Of a stretch of DNA of 64,000 nucleotides, positions 8,056 through 16,531 are shown piece by piece (position 1 is the first letter of the stretch; every line of letters begins with the position of its first letter). The stretch is from Fictibacillus nanhaiensis. Its GTDB lineage: Bacteria > Bacillota > Bacilli > Bacillales > Fictibacillaceae. The notes beneath the pieces are model-generated. The model was not told where the DNA came from. It made no database searches and saw nothing but the letters and a program-made list of their open reading frames with translations. The DNA lies in NCBI GenBank assembly GCA_016401345.1, contig JAEACG010000001.1:930001-994000 (forward strand), given 5' to 3'. Both the position numbers and the translations under genes were made by a program.

Positions 8056-8802
8056 CTAAACCAACATCATCAGTATCGAAAAACCAGTTAATCCTGCGAT
8101 AAACGCGACAAAACTGCTTTCCTGATTCTCTGGAAGTTCTTCTTTTAGGACATTTAATATGATACCTCCAGCTAACAAAGCAACTAATATAGATTCGATC
8201 AGTACATGAACTACGGTGATAGCTCCGACTGCCCAACCAATTAAAATCGCAACTGTAAGCAACGCTCTTCCATACTTGTCATATTTTTGTTTGTGATCCT
8301 TTCTCAGGCCATGATCATTGGCGACAAAGTGAATGCTCAATGCCAAAAAGAAGAAAAACATTCCCCATTTCGTCTCGTACTCTTCTCTTATGAGCAAGTA
8401 GCCAATAACCGCATTGTAAAGGAAGAACGATGTCACGTGTATCCAGAATACACCTGAAGAAACAGCAACTTCTTCAGAACTTGACTGTGCATCTTTTTTC
8501 TTTTTTGAATTCTTGACTAACCGCTCTAGCCCATAAAAAAGTACCAAACCGAGCATCGCAATTAAATAAATATGGTCCTCTACGTAGTGTCCAATCCCTT
8601 TTTTAAGCGATTCCCCTACCTTTTGTTGATAGTGGTTTAAATCAGGGAGCAAATGTAGAAAAACATAAGCAACAGCTACGCCGCCTGAAAAAGATAAAAA
8701 TTTACTTCGTGGAGAGTCTTTAATAAAACTTAAGTACTTAGAGCTTAAATGGACAAGTGCAAACCCGATTACAAATATGAAACTAAGAACTGTTTTTGTC
8801 AT
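8056..8802 (-). CDS. ZIP-like membrane protein
   Basis: Eight hydrophobic segments in 248 residues with ZIP-family topology. The penultimate helix region has AGGIILNVLKEELPENQES, close to the last conserved ZIP segment, and helix 2 has SGGVAVAYVFLHLLPDL. The metal-binding HEIPEG-type motif of helices 4 and 5 is degenerate: HFVANDHGLRKDH occupies the first and HVLIES the second. It may therefore carry another metal or none. Monocistronic. Confidence 0.6.
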   Translation of the reverse strand: MTKTVLSFIFVIGFALVHLSSKYLSFIKDSPRSKFLSFSGGVAVAYVFLHLLPDLNHYQQKVGESLKKGIGHYVEDHIYLIAMLGLVLFYGLERLVKNSKKKKDAQSSSEEVAVSSGVFWIHVTSFFLYNAVIGYLLIREEYETKWGMFFFFLALSIHFVANDHGLRKDHKQKYDKYGRALLTVAILIGWAVGAITVVHVLIESILVALLAGGIILNVLKEELPENQESSFVAFIAGLTGFSILMMLV

Positions 8803-8986
8803 CTACAAACTCCTCTCCCACTATCAAATAAGTACACTCAACTAGTATGTATCGATCTCCTCTTTTAATAAACCACGACATCCACTTTAAAGAAAAATAG
8901 TTAATTCTCTCAGTGTACGCGTCTATACTTGTCCACTGCTTCCTTCATATACTATTAAATCGGATAAGTGAAGGATGTGATTTTGT

Positions 8987-9772
8987 ATGAAAATAACAAA
9001 AGAGTTATTTGTGTTCGATGGAGAAATGGCTCTATTCTTGGCAGTGATGTCTTACAAAGCTTATATCGTTCACGAACTTAGCACGATTGAATTACCGAAG
9101 CATTACGAGATGAAACGTGCAATCGTCTCAGATTCAGGAGAAACATTTGGATTTATTGCTGAATCTGAGGATTCACTCGTTGTGGCTTTTCGGGGAACAA
9201 AGACCATGGATAACGTAAGCTCATACCTAGATGTTTCACAAGTCCCATATATCTATGTTACGGATAGCGGGTTAACTCATCGAGGAATCACAAAGATTTA
9301 TAGTACATTTCGAGATGCTCTCTTAGCGGATATCAACCAGCTATATACAGGTGATAAACAGCTACTCGTGACAGGTCATAGCCTTGGTGGCAGTCTAGCT
9401 GCATTATTCACACTTGATGCGGCAGTTAACACTAATTTTATAAATCCTATTCTCTATAGTTTTGCTAGTTTGCCGATCGCTAATGAAGATTTTACTAAAA
9501 AGTTCTATGAAGAAGTGATAAACAGTATCCGAGTTGTAAATGTGCACGATGCCATCTCAAATTGCATGACTCCTCTCTTTTTTAAGAACAAGCCTCTTTT
9601 AAACCTCCCTATTGGACAGGAATATCAACTGAATTTTAAGAACAGAAAATATATCCAAAATCATAGAATCCTCTGTTATATTCATTTTTTAAGCAAGCAA
9701 TATCCAATTGAATACAAAAAACTTTGCAACAAATATCCGGGCTTCTTTCCTGAATCCACGATTTGTGAGTGA
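8987..9772 (+). CDS. Class 3 lipase family alpha/beta hydrolase
   Basis: Predicted intracellular lipase or esterase. The nucleophile elbow is TGHSLGGSLA (GxSxG, about residue 128), preceded by VAFRGTKTMDN, the oxyanion strand typical of lipase class 3. A downstream aspartate (NVHDAIS, about 188) and a histidine near QNHRILCYIHFL (about 225) could complete the triad. There is no signal peptide. Start ATG at 8987 follows a weak ribosome site (AAGGATGTG). The gene stands alone. Confidence 0.75.
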   Translation: MKITKELFVFDGEMALFLAVMSYKAYIVHELSTIELPKHYEMKRAIVSDSGETFGFIAESEDSLVVAFRGTKTMDNVSSYLDVSQVPYIYVTDSGLTHRGITKIYSTFRDALLADINQLYTGDKQLLVTGHSLGGSLAALFTLDAAVNTNFINPILYSFASLPIANEDFTKKFYEEVINSIRVVNVHDAISNCMTPLFFKNKPLLNLPIGQEYQLNFKNRKYIQNHRILCYIHFLSKQYPIEYKKLCNKYPGFFPESTICE

Positions 9773-10030
9773 TTGACAATATCCGTTTAACAAAATGTTA
9801 AATGGGTTTATTTTTATGTAAGGATCGTTTCTTAACCAATCCATTTATTTACCCGTTCACTCTGCATTGAAACGCTTATATAACGAGTTAGTAGTTTTGT
9901 AACATGAATTGTCATATTTCCCTACTTTAGAGGGACATGTACTGCTGCAAAAAAATAGAGAATGCGCTTCATGTTTAAATCATCCTTTATTGATAATATA
10001 TAGAAATCATGAAGGGAAGGGTGTTTTACA

Positions 10031-10651
10031 ATGAGAAACCTACTAAGTAAGCTGGTACTCTTTTTTGTGGCATTGGCGTTTTTGTTCGTTCCGACTAAAG
10101 TTCAAGCGCACGGACTATTAACTGAAGGAAGTCAGGGCTATGAGGTCTCCATCCTACAAGAAAAACTAAAAGTACTTGGTTTATTCTATGGACCTGTTAC
10201 TGGATATTATGGCCCTATTACTAAACGAGCAGTTGCTAACTTTCAGTATGAGACGAATCTTTCATCAGATGGCGTTGCTGGTCCTGCTACCTTTTTAATG
10301 CTACAAGATGTAGAACAAATGGCACGTGTTGTTCACGGTGAGGCACGTGGTGAATCCTACATAGGCAAAGTTTCTGTAGCCGCTGTTATATTAAATCGTT
10401 TAGAAGATCCTGCATTCCCTAGTCATGTAAGTGATGTTATTCATCAGACAAACGCATTTACAGCCGTTCATGATGGGCAATATCACTTAAAGCCGTCCAG
10501 CTATGCATATCGTGCAGTGCTGGACGCAATGAAAGGCTGGGATCCGACTTACGGATCTGTTTATTACTACAACCCTGAACTTGCAACGGATACCTGGATA
10601 TTTTCAAGAGCTTCGGTTACGAAGATCGGCAATCACCTTTTTGCAAAATAA
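10031..10651 (+). CDS. SleB-family cell wall hydrolase with peptidoglycan-binding domain (YkvT-like)
   Basis: A secreted lytic enzyme for spore cortex or cell wall. Signal peptide 1-26 (ends VQAHG), a peptidoglycan-binding type 1 domain (about 30-95, GSQGYEVSILQEKL to FLMLQD) and a SleB Hydrolase_2 domain (about 96-206) with ARVVHGEARGE, VAAVILNRLEDPAFP and the catalytic glutamate in HGEARGE. At 206 residues it matches Bacillus subtilis YkvT (208) rather than SleB (305). GAAGGGAAGGG precedes the ATG. A sporulation promoter is expected but I could not place one firmly. Confidence 0.85.
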   Translation: MRNLLSKLVLFFVALAFLFVPTKVQAHGLLTEGSQGYEVSILQEKLKVLGLFYGPVTGYYGPITKRAVANFQYETNLSSDGVAGPATFLMLQDVEQMARVVHGEARGESYIGKVSVAAVILNRLEDPAFPSHVSDVIHQTNAFTAVHDGQYHLKPSSYAYRAVLDAMKGWDPTYGSVYYYNPELATDTWIFSRASVTKIGNHLFAK

Positions 10652-10693
10652 ATTTGTGAGAACTTGTTTGTTGTGGTGAGGATGTCGTTTTGT

Positions 10694-10798
10694 CGAAAGT
10701 TGTTTAAATTAATTTATACCTGAAATTATGCTAGTTTTCCGCGAAATTATTGCTGATTACCGTGAATATAATCTGAATTACCGTGAAATTATTTTTCC
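10694..10798. repeat. 21-bp periodic array B (five units, TACCGTGAAATTAT core)
   Basis: TGAAAT-type cores begin at 10721, 10742, 10763 and 10784, all 21 bp apart; a divergent first unit starts with CGAAA at 10694. TGTCGAAA begins exactly 30 bp before the first core, as in array C. It lies between two convergent genes. One plus frame is open (heptads of the type YREIxxx), without a ribosome site. Confidence 0.85.
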
Positions 10799-10855
10799 TG
10801 TTTCTTCTGAACGAACAATCTGTATATATTGTCCTGCCTAGCTTTACACATATAC

Positions 10856-10893
10856 AAAAAGGTATGCCCTTAATCCAAAGGCACACCTTTTTT
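10856..10893. terminator. Bidirectional terminator
   Basis: AAAGGTATGCC and GGCACACCTTTTTT arms with an 11-base loop between the convergent genes ending at 10651 and 10904. Confidence 0.7.
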
Positions 10894-10903
10894 CTATCAT
10901 TTA

Positions 10904-11821
10904 TTATTGAAATGTTTTACTTACGTGCATGAATTCACGGTAACCAGAGCGTGTCAGGTGGTATGTTTCATCTAATAAACCATCTCTAATTAAGGAATTT
11001 AGCGTTTCTTCAGGAATAACATCAATCACTTGATCCATACGCTGATTTAAGTCTTCAAGAGACGCATTCTTGAGGGTGACTGGATTCATCATGCGAACAA
11101 TTCCTTCGATCCGTGAATCTCTTTTTTGGAAAAATTGCGGAGTTTTCTTGAACACATTTTGAATACGATCTTTAAACTGATTCAATTCTTGTTTTGTGTT
11201 AAAGCTTTCCGTTTCTTTTTCTCTGATTTTCTCGTTAAAGTATGTCATTTCTTCGTTGCTTAACTGTGCACGTGTAAAGAGCTCGTTGTAGATCTGTGTT
11301 TTATCCATCTCAATCTTGGCTAGCTCTTCTTCTTTTATTCGCTGTGTTTCCCAGATTTCTTCTTCATCTATTACTTCTTCTTTTCCTTCTTGTTCTTTTT
11401 CATCTTCTTCAATTACTTCATCTTTTTCTACTTCAGAAACAGGAGCTTCAATCAATTCTTCCTTTTCCTCGAACAGCTCTAATTGCTCTTGTTCAGGCTC
11501 ATCAACTACTGCAGCTGCTGCCGGAGATGTTTCATAAGTCTGAACAGCCCTCTCTTTGGACGTGAAAGACTCAATCATCTTCTCTAACTTGCTGACCTTG
11601 TTAAAATAGATGAGAGAGATCGTTATAGCGAACAACGAACTAAATATAGAAATAAAATCTGAAAAGCGGAATACGAATGGTGCCGTGGCTATTTTATAAA
11701 AGATCAATAAAGCAAAAGCACCGATGATAATAATCTTTAACCAGCTTTCACGATTCTTAAATTCTGCAGATTGTTCATTGTTTTTATTAGTTTTATTTGA
11801 TAAATTCTTTAATCGTTTCAT
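10904..11821 (-). CDS. Membrane protein with acidic linker and helical cytoplasmic domain, unrecognised
   Basis: Not recognised. Two membrane helices lie near the N-terminus (about 29-48 and 52-73) after a basic segment, followed by a very acidic Glu-rich stretch (about 105-165) and a helical C-terminal half ending in a winged-helix-like region (EETLNSLIRDGLLDETYHLT). The topology suggests a small anchor with a long cytoplasmic tail. The antisense strand of the Glu-rich part gives Ser/Leu-rich open frames that are not genes. No operon partner. Confidence 0.55.
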   Translation of the reverse strand: MKRLKNLSNKTNKNNEQSAEFKNRESWLKIIIIGAFALLIFYKIATAPFVFRFSDFISIFSSLFAITISLIYFNKVSKLEKMIESFTSKERAVQTYETSPAAAAVVDEPEQEQLELFEEKEELIEAPVSEVEKDEVIEEDEKEQEGKEEVIDEEEIWETQRIKEEELAKIEMDKTQIYNELFTRAQLSNEEMTYFNEKIREKETESFNTKQELNQFKDRIQNVFKKTPQFFQKRDSRIEGIVRMMNPVTLKNASLEDLNQRMDQVIDVIPEETLNSLIRDGLLDETYHLTRSGYREFMHVSKTFQ

Positions 11822-11947
11822 ATTCTTACCTCTTTCATAGAGATTGTCGTGCAGCTTTTTATTTTAAACGAAATATGTAAAAGTGGAAAGGAAAAGGAAC
11901 ATTTCATCATGTAACTATCATGTTCGTAACATACATTTTAAAGTTTT

Positions 11948-11961
11948 AGGACATATGTCCT
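11948..11961. promoter_or_regulatory. Palindrome upstream of the DMT/Crp/DMT operon
   Basis: AGGACATATGTCCT is a perfect 14-bp palindrome, about 33 bp upstream of a TATAGA hexamer (11994-11999) that could be the -10. It is a candidate site for the Crp/Fnr-type regulator in the same operon. Confidence 0.4.
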
Positions 11962-12022
11962 TCCCAACATATCCTCTCTTATTCTTTAATGGTTATAGAA
12001 TTTTGTATTGGGAAGTGATGAA

Positions 12023-12448
12023 ATGAAAGGAATAATGTTTGCTTTTTTTGCCGGCGCCTTTATTACTCTGCAAGGTGTAGCGAACGCACGGATCAGCCAG
12101 GATATTGGCTCATGGCAAGCAGCCACGATTACTCAATTGACTGGTTTTGTCGCAGCCATCTTAATTGTTTTGATCGTAAAAGATCAAAAATGGAAAGAAT
12201 TTAAGAAAGTACGACCGATTTATTTAACGGGAGGATCATTTGCTGCAGTCGTCATCTATGGAAATATTTATGGAATCCACTCTATAGGTGTGACATTAAC
12301 GATTGCGGTAATCTTGATCTCACAGCTAGCGATCACGTTCTTAATCGATGGCAAAGGCTGGTTTGGTGTATTGAAGAAAGAGATGAGGCTTCCACAATTT
12401 ATTGGAATCGCTATGATGATCGCGGGAGTTGTCATCTTGAAATTTTAA
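12023..12448 (+). CDS. DMT-family small transporter (DUF606/YdcZ), copy 1
   Basis: A 141-residue protein with four to five membrane helices and the DUF606 (EamA-like half-transporter) pattern FAGAFITLQGVANARIS near the N-terminus and IGIAMMIAGVVILKF at the C-terminus. Half-size DMT proteins usually act as dimers or as pairs. GGAAGTG sits 7 nt before the ATG at 12023; a TTG at 12008 opens the frame but has no ribosome site. A Crp/Fnr-like gene and a second DUF606 gene follow in one operon, so the two copies probably form a heterodimer. Confidence 0.8.
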   Translation: MKGIMFAFFAGAFITLQGVANARISQDIGSWQAATITQLTGFVAAILIVLIVKDQKWKEFKKVRPIYLTGGSFAAVVIYGNIYGIHSIGVTLTIAVILISQLAITFLIDGKGWFGVLKKEMRLPQFIGIAMMIAGVVILKF

Positions 12449-12475
12449 GGAAGAATGAGATGAGGTGTTTGAAAA

Positions 12476-13180
12476 TTGAGAGAAATTCACCATCCTGAGC
12501 TGCTTCAGAATTATTTGCAGACATTTGAAATCAAACCTATTTTAAATGATGAGCTTCTACCTTATCTAACATTATACCGCTATGATCATGGTGAATTAAT
12601 CTGTACACAAGGTGATCCTTACAACCACCTCTATTTGTTAGTAAAAGGAAAACTGAAGATTTTCAACACCTCACCTGAAGGAAGAACACTCATTCTTTCA
12701 TTTAAAACACCTCTAGATGTTGTAGGTGATATTGAGTACGTTCAAGGAACTGACTTTATCAATACGGTTGAAGCCGTTTCTGAAGTGCATATGATCGCTA
12801 TTCATCACCGCTGGTTGAAAAAATACGGTAGCGATCATACTCCGCTCTTAAAATTTCTGTTGAACGTGATCACCAAGAAGTTTTATGTAAAATCAAGTTC
12901 TCTAAGCTTTAATCTTCTATATCCGGTCGAAGTTCGTTTTGCGAGCTATCTTTTGTCGGTTTGTTTTGACGAATCCGATGCTTTATATAGCGGTAAGTTG
13001 AGCACGAGTCATCTTATAGATGCCGCTAACTTGATCGGAACGAGCTATCGCCACTTGAACCGAGTCATTCAACACCTTTCTAGAGAGGGCCTTGTGGAAC
13101 GGCATAAAGGGTTCATTGAAGTGAAGAATCGAGAAGGCTTAAGTGAACTAGCTAATCACCGGAATATATACGAAAAATAA
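12476..13180 (+). CDS. Crp/Fnr-type regulator (YeiL-like)
   Basis: A 234-residue transcription factor: cyclic-nucleotide-binding-like beta roll (about 20-125: GELICTQGDPYNHLYLLVKGKLK) and a C-terminal winged helix (about 180-225: LIDAANLIGTSYRHLNRVIQHL). The cNMP pocket arginine region is not typical and there is no Fnr-type cysteine cluster, so the ligand is unknown; YeiL of E. coli is the nearest family I can name. The start is TTG with AGATGAGGTG 8 nt upstream. It lies between two DUF606 transporter genes, 13 bp before the second, and likely regulates this operon. Confidence 0.75.
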   Translation: MREIHHPELLQNYLQTFEIKPILNDELLPYLTLYRYDHGELICTQGDPYNHLYLLVKGKLKIFNTSPEGRTLILSFKTPLDVVGDIEYVQGTDFINTVEAVSEVHMIAIHHRWLKKYGSDHTPLLKFLLNVITKKFYVKSSSLSFNLLYPVEVRFASYLLSVCFDESDALYSGKLSTSHLIDAANLIGTSYRHLNRVIQHLSREGLVERHKGFIEVKNREGLSELANHRNIYEK

Positions 13181-13193
13181 AGGAGCGTGCAAC

Positions 13194-13700
13194 ATGCTTA
13201 TCGGTTTACTCTTTGCAATTCTGGCAGGCATACTTGTTGGTCTGCAAAATATTTTTAATACCCGAGTCAATGACCATGCAGGAACTTGGTCGACTACAGC
13301 TCTTGTGTTAGGTTTAGGGTTTCTTGCTTCTATGACACTAGGTGTTGTTTTTGAAGGAAAAGAATTGTTCGTACTGAAGAACATGGAGACATGGTTTTGG
13401 TTCAGCGGATTGATTGGTGTCGGGGTTGTTGTTTGTTTAGTACAAGGTACACGACTGCTCGGTCCAACATTTGCGATATCGATCGTCCTGACGTCACAGC
13501 TAGGTTCTGCACTCATGTGGGATTCACTAGGTTTGTTCGGTCTCGAAAAAATACCGTTTACCTCTCAGCAGTTATTAGGGGTGCTCGTCATTATCGGTGG
13601 CGTTATCGTGTTTAAGTTTGGTGGAAGTCGCGCTGAACACCTTAAAGTCACAAAGGTGGTTAAGCATACGCTAAAGCAAAGTGCATCTGTCGAGAGATGA
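13194..13700 (+). CDS. DMT-family small transporter (DUF606/YdcZ), copy 2
   Basis: Same half-transporter family as the gene at 12023: LLFAILAGILVGLQNIFNTRVNDHAGTW at the N-terminus and LLGVLVIIGGVIVFKFGG as the last helix, followed by a 25-residue basic cytoplasmic tail that copy 1 lacks. AAAGGAGCG precedes the ATG. It is the last gene of the three-gene operon; its stop codon lies inside the terminator stem. Confidence 0.8.
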   Translation: MLIGLLFAILAGILVGLQNIFNTRVNDHAGTWSTTALVLGLGFLASMTLGVVFEGKELFVLKNMETWFWFSGLIGVGVVVCLVQGTRLLGPTFAISIVLTSQLGSALMWDSLGLFGLEKIPFTSQQLLGVLVIIGGVIVFKFGGSRAEHLKVTKVVKHTLKQSASVER

Positions 13701-13732
13701 TTCACGTTTTCTAACGTGGTCATCTTTTTTTA
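13695..13732 (+). terminator. Rho-independent terminator of the DMT operon
   Basis: GATGA..CACGTT, TTCT loop, AACGTG.TCATC then seven T. It begins within the last codons of the gene ending at 13700. Confidence 0.85.
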
Positions 13733-13785
13733 TGCGTCTCTATTACTGTTACGGTTACGGTACGTGATATTATATTTATTACATG

Positions 13786-13911
13786 TTCGCCGTTTAAGTG
13801 GTGTTTTTCACCTGTAACACATTAATGATCACCTACAAGTGCCCAAGTTCCACCTGTAACAAAGTGATTGACACCTGAGTTTCAATCAGTTTCGCCGCTA
13901 AAGCTTCTTTA
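13786..13911. repeat. 21-bp periodic array E (six units, TTCACCTGTAACA core)
   Basis: ACCT words begin at 13810, 13831, 13852 and 13873, 21 bp apart. In the same register the flanking units start TTCGCCG at 13786 and 13891, so the outer pair resemble each other and the inner four share (T/A)(T/C)CACCTG. It lies between convergent genes. Confidence 0.8.
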
Positions 13912-13913
13912 CC

Positions 13914-13946
13914 ATAAAAAAAACGCCCACTTGAAGTGGACGTTTT
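13914..13946 (-). terminator. Rho-independent terminator
   Basis: AACGTCCACTT, CAAGTGGGCGTT, then eight T on the minus strand, just after the stop at 13963. Confidence 0.85.
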
Positions 13947-13962
13947 CACATGCTTATGAAAT

Positions 13963-14613
13963 TTATTCGTAACTTTTTGCTCCGATATAGCTTTCTGACC
14001 AATAAGAGCTATTAAGTTCAGAAGTTGTTACGCCTTTTGAAGAAGAAGCATGTACGAACTGGTCGTTCCCGATATATACTCCAGCATGACTCGGCCCGTC
14101 ACCTTCTAGATCAAAGAATACGATGTCTCCTACTGCTGGTGAATCAACCTTTGTTCCTTCTGCATAAATATCATCCACTGTACGAGGTAACTCAACATTC
14201 TCTGCTTCGTCAAAGATATATTGTAAGTATCCGCTGCAATCAAAACCATCTGGTGACGCTCCACCCCATTGATAAGCTATTCCTTCGTACTTTTTAGCTA
14301 CATCAACAATTGAAGAATCACTTTCTGAAGTATCGATTCCTAACGCTTTAAATGTTTCATCACCTGCGATGCCATCCACTGTGATACCTTTATCTGCTTG
14401 GAATTTCTTTACCGCATCTGTCGTATAGTCACCGTAATAATCCGTTGTTTTGCTATATGAAAAATATCCTTTTTTATCTAACGTTTGTTGGAGGTCTTGT
14501 ACGTCTGAATGCTGCGTCTCAGGTTTCAGCGTTTGATCTCCAAGAGCGGCTTCACCCACTATCGGATTGAACGCCACGACACCTGCTATTGCTAATCCTG
14601 CTGCTTTTTTCAA
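13963..14613 (-). CDS. Secreted NlpC/P60 endopeptidase with peptidoglycan-binding domain
   Basis: A cell-wall DL-endopeptidase of the LytE/CwlS kind, cutting D-Glu to meso-diaminopimelate bonds. Signal peptide 1-22, peptidoglycan-binding type 1 domain (about 36-92, DVQDLQQTLDKKGYF to TFKALGI) and an NlpC/P60 domain (about 103-216) with catalytic Cys in DGFDCSGYLQY, His in PSHAGVYIG and a third polar residue after FVHASSSKG. It uses a PG-binding domain where the Bacillus subtilis enzymes have LysM repeats. Single gene with its own terminator; AAGGGGATGTTAC precedes the ATG. Confidence 0.85.
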   Translation of the reverse strand: MKKAAGLAIAGVVAFNPIVGEAALGDQTLKPETQHSDVQDLQQTLDKKGYFSYSKTTDYYGDYTTDAVKKFQADKGITVDGIAGDETFKALGIDTSESDSSIVDVAKKYEGIAYQWGGASPDGFDCSGYLQYIFDEAENVELPRTVDDIYAEGTKVDSPAVGDIVFFDLEGDGPSHAGVYIGNDQFVHASSSKGVTTSELNSSYWSESYIGAKSYE

Positions 14614-14924
14614 AGTAACATCCCCTTTTCTTATTTAATCTGACCTGTCTCATACTAACAGGCAGAGATGACAAAGACATTGTGAGGGAGTTACAGCGGT
14701 TTAACAATTTTCTGCAGAATGTATGAGAAATTACACATTGTAATATTTGAAAAGGTATAGGAAATAAGAGGTAGATATGAAGTAGTACCATACGTAACTA
14801 GACTATAAAAGGGCACAAACATCATCCAAATAAATTTTTGGGGAATGTGGACAAATAGAAGGAAAGATTAGCTGTATTCTGTATAGAGTATATAAAGGGC
14901 AAAAAAGGGTAAGGAGGCATCTAT

Positions 14925-15218
14925 TTGGAGTTCCCGTTCATTCTTACTAACTTTTGGGATGCATTGATTGCTATACCCGCCATCATTATCATGATTGAAA
15001 TCCTCAAGATCTTCTTTCCTTACATCTCTGCTTGGATACCAACGATCGCCTGCATGCTAGGCTTAATCATATCTGTTTTAATTGCACACCCACATAGTCT
15101 TTGGACTGGAATCGTAATGGGAATCATCTATGGAGTAGCTGCGGTTGGATCATACTCAGGTTTCGTGTTTGTCATTTACAACTATCGAGATAAGCGGCCA
15201 AACAATCCGTATAAATAG
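14925..15218 (+). CDS. Small three-helix membrane protein, holin-like
   Basis: A 97-residue protein with three membrane helices (about 12-32, 37-54, 58-85) and a charged tail. The order WIPTIACMLGLIISVLIA then GIVMGIIYGVAAVGSYSGF recalls small A118-type phage holins, but no phage lysis gene is adjacent, so a holin role is uncertain. The start is TTG, set by AAGGAGG 6 nt upstream. A terminator follows. Confidence 0.55.
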   Translation: MEFPFILTNFWDALIAIPAIIIMIEILKIFFPYISAWIPTIACMLGLIISVLIAHPHSLWTGIVMGIIYGVAAVGSYSGFVFVIYNYRDKRPNNPYK

Positions 15219-15229
15219 TTGATTGCTTA

Positions 15230-15274
15230 GAAAAGTTCGTTTACGTTTAGTACATAACTTAACGAACTTTTTTA
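15230..15274 (+). terminator. Rho-independent terminator
   Basis: AAAAGTTCGTT and AACGAACTTTTTT arms with a long loop, after the gene ending at 15218. Confidence 0.7.
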
Positions 15275-15290
15275 TCATGAGGAGATTGAA

Positions 15291-16139
15291 ATGAACAGAA
15301 AAACAGCCATTGTTACAGGCACTTCTAGCGGGTTTGGTATGTATTGTGCAATTGAACTTGCAAAGGCCGGTTTTAATGTAGTGAGTACGATGCGAAATGT
15401 CGGGCGTGCGGAAGCTCTATTAAAGTTGGCAGACGAAAACAAGGTAAGTGACCAAATTTTTCTTCATGCTCTGGACGTAACATCAACAGATTCTATCCAA
15501 ACATTTAAAGGCTATATCAAAGAGCTTCCTAACATTGATGTTTTAGTAAATAATGCGGGATATGCACTTGGCGGTTTTTCAGAAGAGCTATCAATCAATG
15601 AATATCGTCTGCAGTTTGAGACAAATGTATTTGGTGTTATGGCAGTTACCCAATCCGTCCTTCCCTTCATGCGTAAAAACAAGCGAGGGCGCATCATTAA
15701 TATGAGCAGCATCTCTGGAAAGTTTGGGTTTCCTGGTCTATCACCTTATACGGCATCTAAGCACGCGTTGGAAGGATACAGCGAAAGTTTGCGTTTGGAA
15801 CTGCGACCGTTCGGAATAGATGTCGTTCTTATAGAACCTGGATCTTATCAAACAAACATTTGGTCTTCGATCGACAACTTGACTATCGATTCTCAGTCTC
15901 CTTATTCCTTTTATATGGATGCACTCCTGAAAAACATGGAAAGCAGCAAGGCAGGTCATGGAAACCCTATTGATGTCGCAAACCTTGTGACTAAACTTGC
16001 TATCTCTACAAAAACTCCTAAACTCCGTTATCCGATTGGCAAAGGTGTGAGATTAACGTTATGGCTAAAAAGCATCCTGCCATGGAAGATACTAGAAAGG
16101 TTAATTACAATGAGATTAGTAGGAAACAAAAAGAGGTAG
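15291..16139 (+). CDS. Short-chain dehydrogenase/reductase
   Basis: A classical SDR of 282 residues using NAD(P)H. Cofactor motif TGTSSGFG (9-16), structural NNAGY (about 87-91), catalytic Ser in NMSSISGKFG (about 138) and the YTASK pair (about 152-156) are all present. The basic Arg after the glycine motif (TMRNVGRAE) suggests NADP. The C-terminal 70 residues resemble retinol-dehydrogenase-like SDRs. Substrate unknown. ATGAGGAG precedes the ATG. Confidence 0.85.
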   Translation: MNRKTAIVTGTSSGFGMYCAIELAKAGFNVVSTMRNVGRAEALLKLADENKVSDQIFLHALDVTSTDSIQTFKGYIKELPNIDVLVNNAGYALGGFSEELSINEYRLQFETNVFGVMAVTQSVLPFMRKNKRGRIINMSSISGKFGFPGLSPYTASKHALEGYSESLRLELRPFGIDVVLIEPGSYQTNIWSSIDNLTIDSQSPYSFYMDALLKNMESSKAGHGNPIDVANLVTKLAISTKTPKLRYPIGKGVRLTLWLKSILPWKILERLITMRLVGNKKR

Positions 16140-16157
16140 TCACCCGAGACTGCCTTT
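16129..16157. terminator. Bidirectional terminator
   Basis: AGAGGTAGTC, six-base loop and GACTGCCTTTTT between the convergent SDR and tnrA genes. Confidence 0.65.
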
Positions 16158-16496
16158 TTATGATGTTCGATCATGATTGCTCTTAAAATGAGCATTAAAT
16201 TGGCCACGAAGCATCTCTTTAAGCAAACTCTTTTCTGACTGTTTTTCTTTCCCCTTTTTCATCTCAGTTCTAATTTCATGTGTTTGTACTCCGTCTTCTC
16301 GTTTATTTGCAATCTCAACCAGCTTCTCAATATCCGAAAACGAATATTTCCGCGTCCCTTTTTCAGTACGTTCTGGGAAGATCAATTTTCTTTCTTCGTA
16401 ATAACGAATCTGTCTGAATGACAATCCTGTTAACTCACTTACAATACCTATTGAAATAACCTTCTTATCTTTATATGGTGTATTTTCAAAAGACAT
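16158..16496 (-). CDS. tnrA: Nitrogen regulator TnrA (paralogue 1)
   Basis: MerR-type global nitrogen regulator. Residues 8-60 ([49 protein letters not shown]) match TnrA of Bacillus subtilis almost residue for residue, and the C-terminal [10 protein letters not shown] segment resembles the region of TnrA that contacts feedback-inhibited glutamine synthetase. At 112 residues it has the right length (110). TnrA binds its target boxes under nitrogen limitation. Its own promoter carries such a box at 16566. A second paralogue lies at 49509. GGAGTGGC precedes the ATG. Confidence 0.9.
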   Translation of the reverse strand: MSFENTPYKDKKVISIGIVSELTGLSFRQIRYYEERKLIFPERTEKGTRKYSFSDIEKLVEIANKREDGVQTHEIRTEMKKGKEKQSEKSLLKEMLRGQFNAHFKSNHDRTS

Positions 16497-16531
16497 AGTG
16501 TAGCCACTCCTTCGCCCTACCCCCTCTTTTT

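Noticed and set aside
11296-11565. Leu/Ser-rich open frames opposite the membrane protein at 10904
   Set aside because: They are the antisense of the Glu-rich linker and have no ribosome site.
14925-15218. Prophage remnant
   Set aside because: Only a holin-like small protein; no endolysin, integrase or structural genes nearby.
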